DNA from: Candidatus Zixiibacteriota bacterium | GTDB lineage: Bacteria; Zixibacteria; MSB-5A5; RBG-16-43-9 | DNA length: 6,990 nucleotides | Assembly: GCA_029858245.1 (NCBI GenBank) | Contig: JAOUFL010000126.1 | Location: 1 to 6,990 of the forward strand | Reading direction: 5' to 3' | Shown here: positions 4,806-6,990 of the stretch, in pieces | Layout: each line of letters begins with the position of its first letter | How positions within the stretch are numbered: position 1 is the stretch's first letter | Made by a program: the position numbers and the translations under genes | The notes under the pieces: model-generated | The model's database searches: none | What the model was told of the DNA's origin: nothing | Seen by the model: the letters and a program-made list of their open reading frames with translations, nothing else

Positions 4806-5804
4806 ATGGAAAGAGTTAAAGTTGGAGTTATTGGAGTTGGTCATTTAGGAGAGCATCATACCCGAGTATATTCGGGGCTCCCACAGGCTGAGCTTGTCGG
4901 GATATATGACCTGGACATAGAAAAAGCAAAAAACAGGGCAGAAAAATATCAGACCAGGCATTTTGACGAGATAGACAAACTTCTCCAGAAAGTAGAAGCA
5001 ATCAGTCTGGTAGTTCCCACCTCCTCTCATTATAATACTGCTAAAAAGGTTTTATCCCAGGGCATACATATTCTAATCGAAAAACCGATTACCGAAACTG
5101 TTGAGCAGGCCGAAGAATTGATCCGGATAGCCAAGGCAAGAAATTTAATACTGCAGGTTGGACATATCGAGAGGTTCAACCCTGCTCTTAAAGCCATTCA
5201 GAATTTTAAACTTGCTCCCAGATTCATAGAATCACACCGCTTGTCCTCCTTTCAGGAAAGAGGAACTGACGTGGCTGTCATCCTCGATCTGATGATCCAT
5301 GATCTTGATTTGATACTCTATCTGGTTAAAGAAAAAGTCAAATCGATAGAAGCATCTGCTGTTTCGGTGATAACCGATATGGAAGATATCGCCAATGCCC
5401 GTATAACCTTTGAAAATGGCTGTGTAGCTAATGTTACCACCAGCCGTGTCTCAGCCCGTCCTATGAGGAAACTGAGAATTTTTCAGAAAAATGTATATGT
5501 ATCTCTGGATCTTTTAGAGAAAACAGCTGAAATCTACAGGCTGGTTGAAGCTGAAGATAATGAGACTGCTGTCCAGAAAACTGTGATTGGACAAATTCCT
5601 GTAAACAGGGCAGGTAAAACTATAATTTATGAAAAACCTCAGATGGAAAAAGGGGATATGCTTACCACTGAACTCTCCTCTTTTCTTGAGTCTGTTGCTA
5701 CAAAAACTCCTCCTCCGGTTACAGGTGTTCAAGCTAAAGAGGCTTTAAAATTAGCTTTAGATATAAGGGAAAAAGCCTCTCTTCACTTTCATAAATTTAA
5801 ATGA
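4806..5804 (+). CDS. Gfo/Idh/MocA-family NAD(P)-dependent oxidoreductase of the lpxA-lpxB locus (possibly GnnA-like)
   Basis: A 332-aa cytoplasmic dehydrogenase. Residues 1 to about 120 form the Rossmann domain: dinucleotide motif GVIGVGHLG (7-15) and the family Glu-Lys-Pro motif at 92-94 (IEKPITET). The C-terminal alpha/beta domain follows, with GHIERFNPA (119-127) and DLMIHDLDL (161-169), where His165 is the likely catalytic residue. Such enzymes oxidise or reduce a sugar hydroxyl, often on a nucleotide sugar. Its place between lpxA and lpxB recalls GnnA of Acidithiobacillus ferrooxidans, which oxidises the 3-OH of UDP-GlcNAc so that GnnB can aminate it, but no aminotransferase is in this window. 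Similar oxidoreductases occur in lpx clusters without a proven role, so the substrate is open. The frame stays open back to 4707 through a palindromic repeat. The start at 4806 is chosen because GAGGA precedes it and the Rossmann domain begins at once. The stop overlaps the lpxB start (ATGA), indicating translational coupling. Confidence 0.93.
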   Translation: MERVKVGVIGVGHLGEHHTRVYSGLPQAELVGIYDLDIEKAKNRAEKYQTRHFDEIDKLLQKVEAISLVVPTSSHYNTAKKVLSQGIHILIEKPITETVEQAEELIRIAKARNLILQVGHIERFNPALKAIQNFKLAPRFIESHRLSSFQERGTDVAVILDLMIHDLDLILYLVKEKVKSIEASAVSVITDMEDIANARITFENGCVANVTTSRVSARPMRKLRIFQKNVYVSLDLLEKTAEIYRLVEAEDNETAVQKTVIGQIPVNRAGKTIIYEKPQMEKGDMLTTELSSFLESVATKTPPPVTGVQAKEALKLALDIREKASLHFHKFK

Positions 5805-6934
5805 GAAAAAAGGTTCTGATAATAGCAGGAGAAGCTTCGGGTGACCTTCATGGTGCGGGGCTTATCCGCGAGCTCAAAAAGATAAATCCCGAGATAGTAT
5901 ATTCTGGCGTTGGTGGGTGCAGATTGAAAGAAGAAGGGGTAAACATCCTGTTAGGTATAGAGAGGCTTGCCTTTATGGGTTTTTTTGAAGTGCTGAAGAA
6001 TATCAGCCATATCAGAGAACTCAAAAAAAAGCTTCTTACTTTCATTGCTCAGGAAAAACCTGACCTGGTTATTCTGATAGACTATCCCGGTTTTAATCTT
6101 CATTTTGCAAAAGAGGTGAAAAAAAGAAATATCCCCATATTATATTATATCAGCCCCCAGGTCTGGGCATGGGGAAAAAGAAGAGTAAAAACCATAAGTA
6201 AGTTGGTAGACAAGATGCTGGTCTTCTTTCCCTTCGAGGAAAAACTTTATGTTAACGCCGGGGTAAACGTAACCCTTATGGGACATCCTCTGTTAGATCT
6301 GGTCCATCCCTCCGTGTCAAATCTGGAATTTAGAAACAGGTTACAGTTAGATGAAAAAGATATATTAATAGGATTACTTCCTGGCTCACGCTGGCAGGAG
6401 ATCAAGAATATTCTACCGGCTATGATCAATTCCTGCAGGATTTTAAAAGAAAGTCTACAGGGTATTAAAGTAGTAATTGCACTTGCACCTGGTATTGACA
6501 AACAAGAACTAAACCTATTTTTGAAAAAACTTGATTCCCAGGCTTTACTCCTGGAGAATTCAACCTACGATCTTATGAGTCATTCGGATTTTCTTTTAGT
6601 TGCCTCTGGAACTGCAACTCTGGAATCAGCCATTTCTGGAACACCTATGATAATATTATATAAAACCGGCCTTCTGACTTATCTTTTAGCCAGATTTTTT
6701 ATCAAAGTGCCCTATATAGGTCTGGTTAATATCATTGCAGGTGAAAAAATCGTTCCTGAGTTCATACAGTATCAGATCAATCCTGAAAAAATCGCCGAGA
6801 AGATAGTAAAAATTCTTGCAGATGATAATGAATACGTAAGGATTAAATCAAGGTTAAACGAAGTTAAAGAAAGGTTAGGAGAAAAAGGAGCTTACCGGAA
6901 AGGGGCAGAAACAGTGAATAAAATTCTCCTTTGA
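5801..6934 (+). CDS. lpxB: Lipid A disaccharide synthase (LpxB)
   Basis: A 377-aa glycosyltransferase (GT19 family) that joins lipid X (2,3-diacyl-GlcN-1-phosphate) to UDP-2,3-diacyl-GlcN, forming the beta-1,6 disaccharide of lipid A at the inner face of the cytoplasmic membrane. The N-terminal glycine-rich motif IAGEASGDLHGAGLI is at 8-22, GVGGCRLKEEGV at 36-47, IDYPGFN at 93-99 with Asp94 matching the essential E. coli Asp98, and ISPQVWAWGKRRV at 117-129. The second Rossmann half has GLLPGSRWQEI at 191-201, with Arg197 matching E. coli Arg201, and the donor-site segment ASGTATLESAISGTPMIILYKT at 268-289. Length is normal (E. coli 382). The ATG overlaps the TGA of the oxidoreductase by 4 bp and no Shine-Dalgarno is evident, so translation is probably coupled. 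No terminator is visible after the stop. Confidence 0.97.
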   Translation: MRKKVLIIAGEASGDLHGAGLIRELKKINPEIVYSGVGGCRLKEEGVNILLGIERLAFMGFFEVLKNISHIRELKKKLLTFIAQEKPDLVILIDYPGFNLHFAKEVKKRNIPILYYISPQVWAWGKRRVKTISKLVDKMLVFFPFEEKLYVNAGVNVTLMGHPLLDLVHPSVSNLEFRNRLQLDEKDILIGLLPGSRWQEIKNILPAMINSCRILKESLQGIKVVIALAPGIDKQELNLFLKKLDSQALLLENSTYDLMSHSDFLLVASGTATLESAISGTPMIILYKTGLLTYLLARFFIKVPYIGLVNIIAGEKIVPEFIQYQINPEKIAEKIVKILADDNEYVRIKSRLNEVKERLGEKGAYRKGAETVNKILL

Positions 6935-6955
6935 TTATTATATACTTTTATCCTT

Positions 6956-6990
6956 ATGCGAGAAAAGCTTTTTTTATCTTTAATATCATT
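6956..6990 (+). CDS. Possible start of a further gene, cut by the window end
   Basis: ATG at 6956, 21 nt after the lpxB stop, opens a frame that runs off the window (MREKLFLSLIS and onward). The charged N-terminus followed by a hydrophobic run would suit a membrane-anchored protein. A lysophospholipid-acyltransferase-like (DUF374), Kdo-transferase or MsbA gene is common after lpxB, but eleven residues cannot decide this. No Shine-Dalgarno is visible before it. The short gap and lack of a terminator favour continuation of the operon. Confidence 0.4.
   Translation, partial: MREKLFLSLIS

Noticed and set aside
6935..6955. Terminator after lpxB
   Set aside because: No inverted repeat or T-run is present in the short gap.
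6931..6990. Alternative TTG start overlapping the lpxB stop
   Set aside because: The frame stays open to the window end, but its first residues (LIIIYFYPYARKAFF) look less gene-like than the ATG frame at 6956, and there is no ribosome binding site.
1..6990. CRISPR arrays, prophage, toxin-antitoxin or defence genes
   Set aside because: No regularly spaced direct repeats, integrases, phage genes or defence-type domains are visible.

Overview
The window comes from a Gram-negative (diderm), LPS-making bacterium of fairly AT-rich composition. The clearest taxonomic hint is that lpxC and fabZ are fused into one reading frame. This arrangement is known from Bacteroidota/Chlorobi and related phyla (FCB-type lineages). 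Several genes carry clear Shine-Dalgarno sites, which is not typical of core Bacteroidota, so a less-studied FCB-like or candidate phylum is a reasonable but unproven guess. All recognisable genes are on the + strand.

Left part (1-2127): three genes of accessory character. They are a 305-aa GNAT-family acetyltransferase with a long C-terminal region, a 66-aa two-helix membrane protein of the DUF2892/YgaP-tail type, and a ten-helix EamA (DMT) transporter that appears to start with TTG. They have no evident functional link to the right part.

Intergenic region 2128-2372: AT-rich, with an imperfect inverted repeat around 2190 and a good promoter candidate (TTGACA at 2307, TATTAT at 2332) that would drive the lipid A genes.

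Right part (2373-6934): a lipid A biosynthesis cluster. It holds lpxC-fabZ (deacetylase fused to the 3-hydroxyacyl-ACP dehydratase), lpxA (UDP-GlcNAc acyltransferase), a Gfo/Idh/MocA-family NAD(P)-dependent oxidoreductase, and lpxB (lipid A disaccharide synthase, overlapping the oxidoreductase by 4 bp). LpxA and LpxC make the first two committed intermediates. FabZ competes for the same 3-hydroxyacyl-ACP pool, and LpxB joins the two sugars later. The oxidoreductase sits where acid-tolerant Acidithiobacillus has GnnA, so a sugar-nucleotide (possibly UDP-GlcNAc 3-dehydrogenase) role is possible, but no GnnB aminotransferase is visible. LpxD, LpxH/LpxI and LpxK are also absent from the window. 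The first codons of another gene may begin at 6956.

Between lpxA and the oxidoreductase (4579-4805) lie a set of alternative small hairpins, a second promoter candidate, and a nested palindromic repeat of the dispersed GTCATTGCGAG type that lies in the predicted 5' leader of the oxidoreductase-lpxB unit. I see no wholly new system here. The points most worth following are the intact-looking fabZ start signal inside the fusion gene, the lpx-linked oxidoreductase, and the repeat in the leader.
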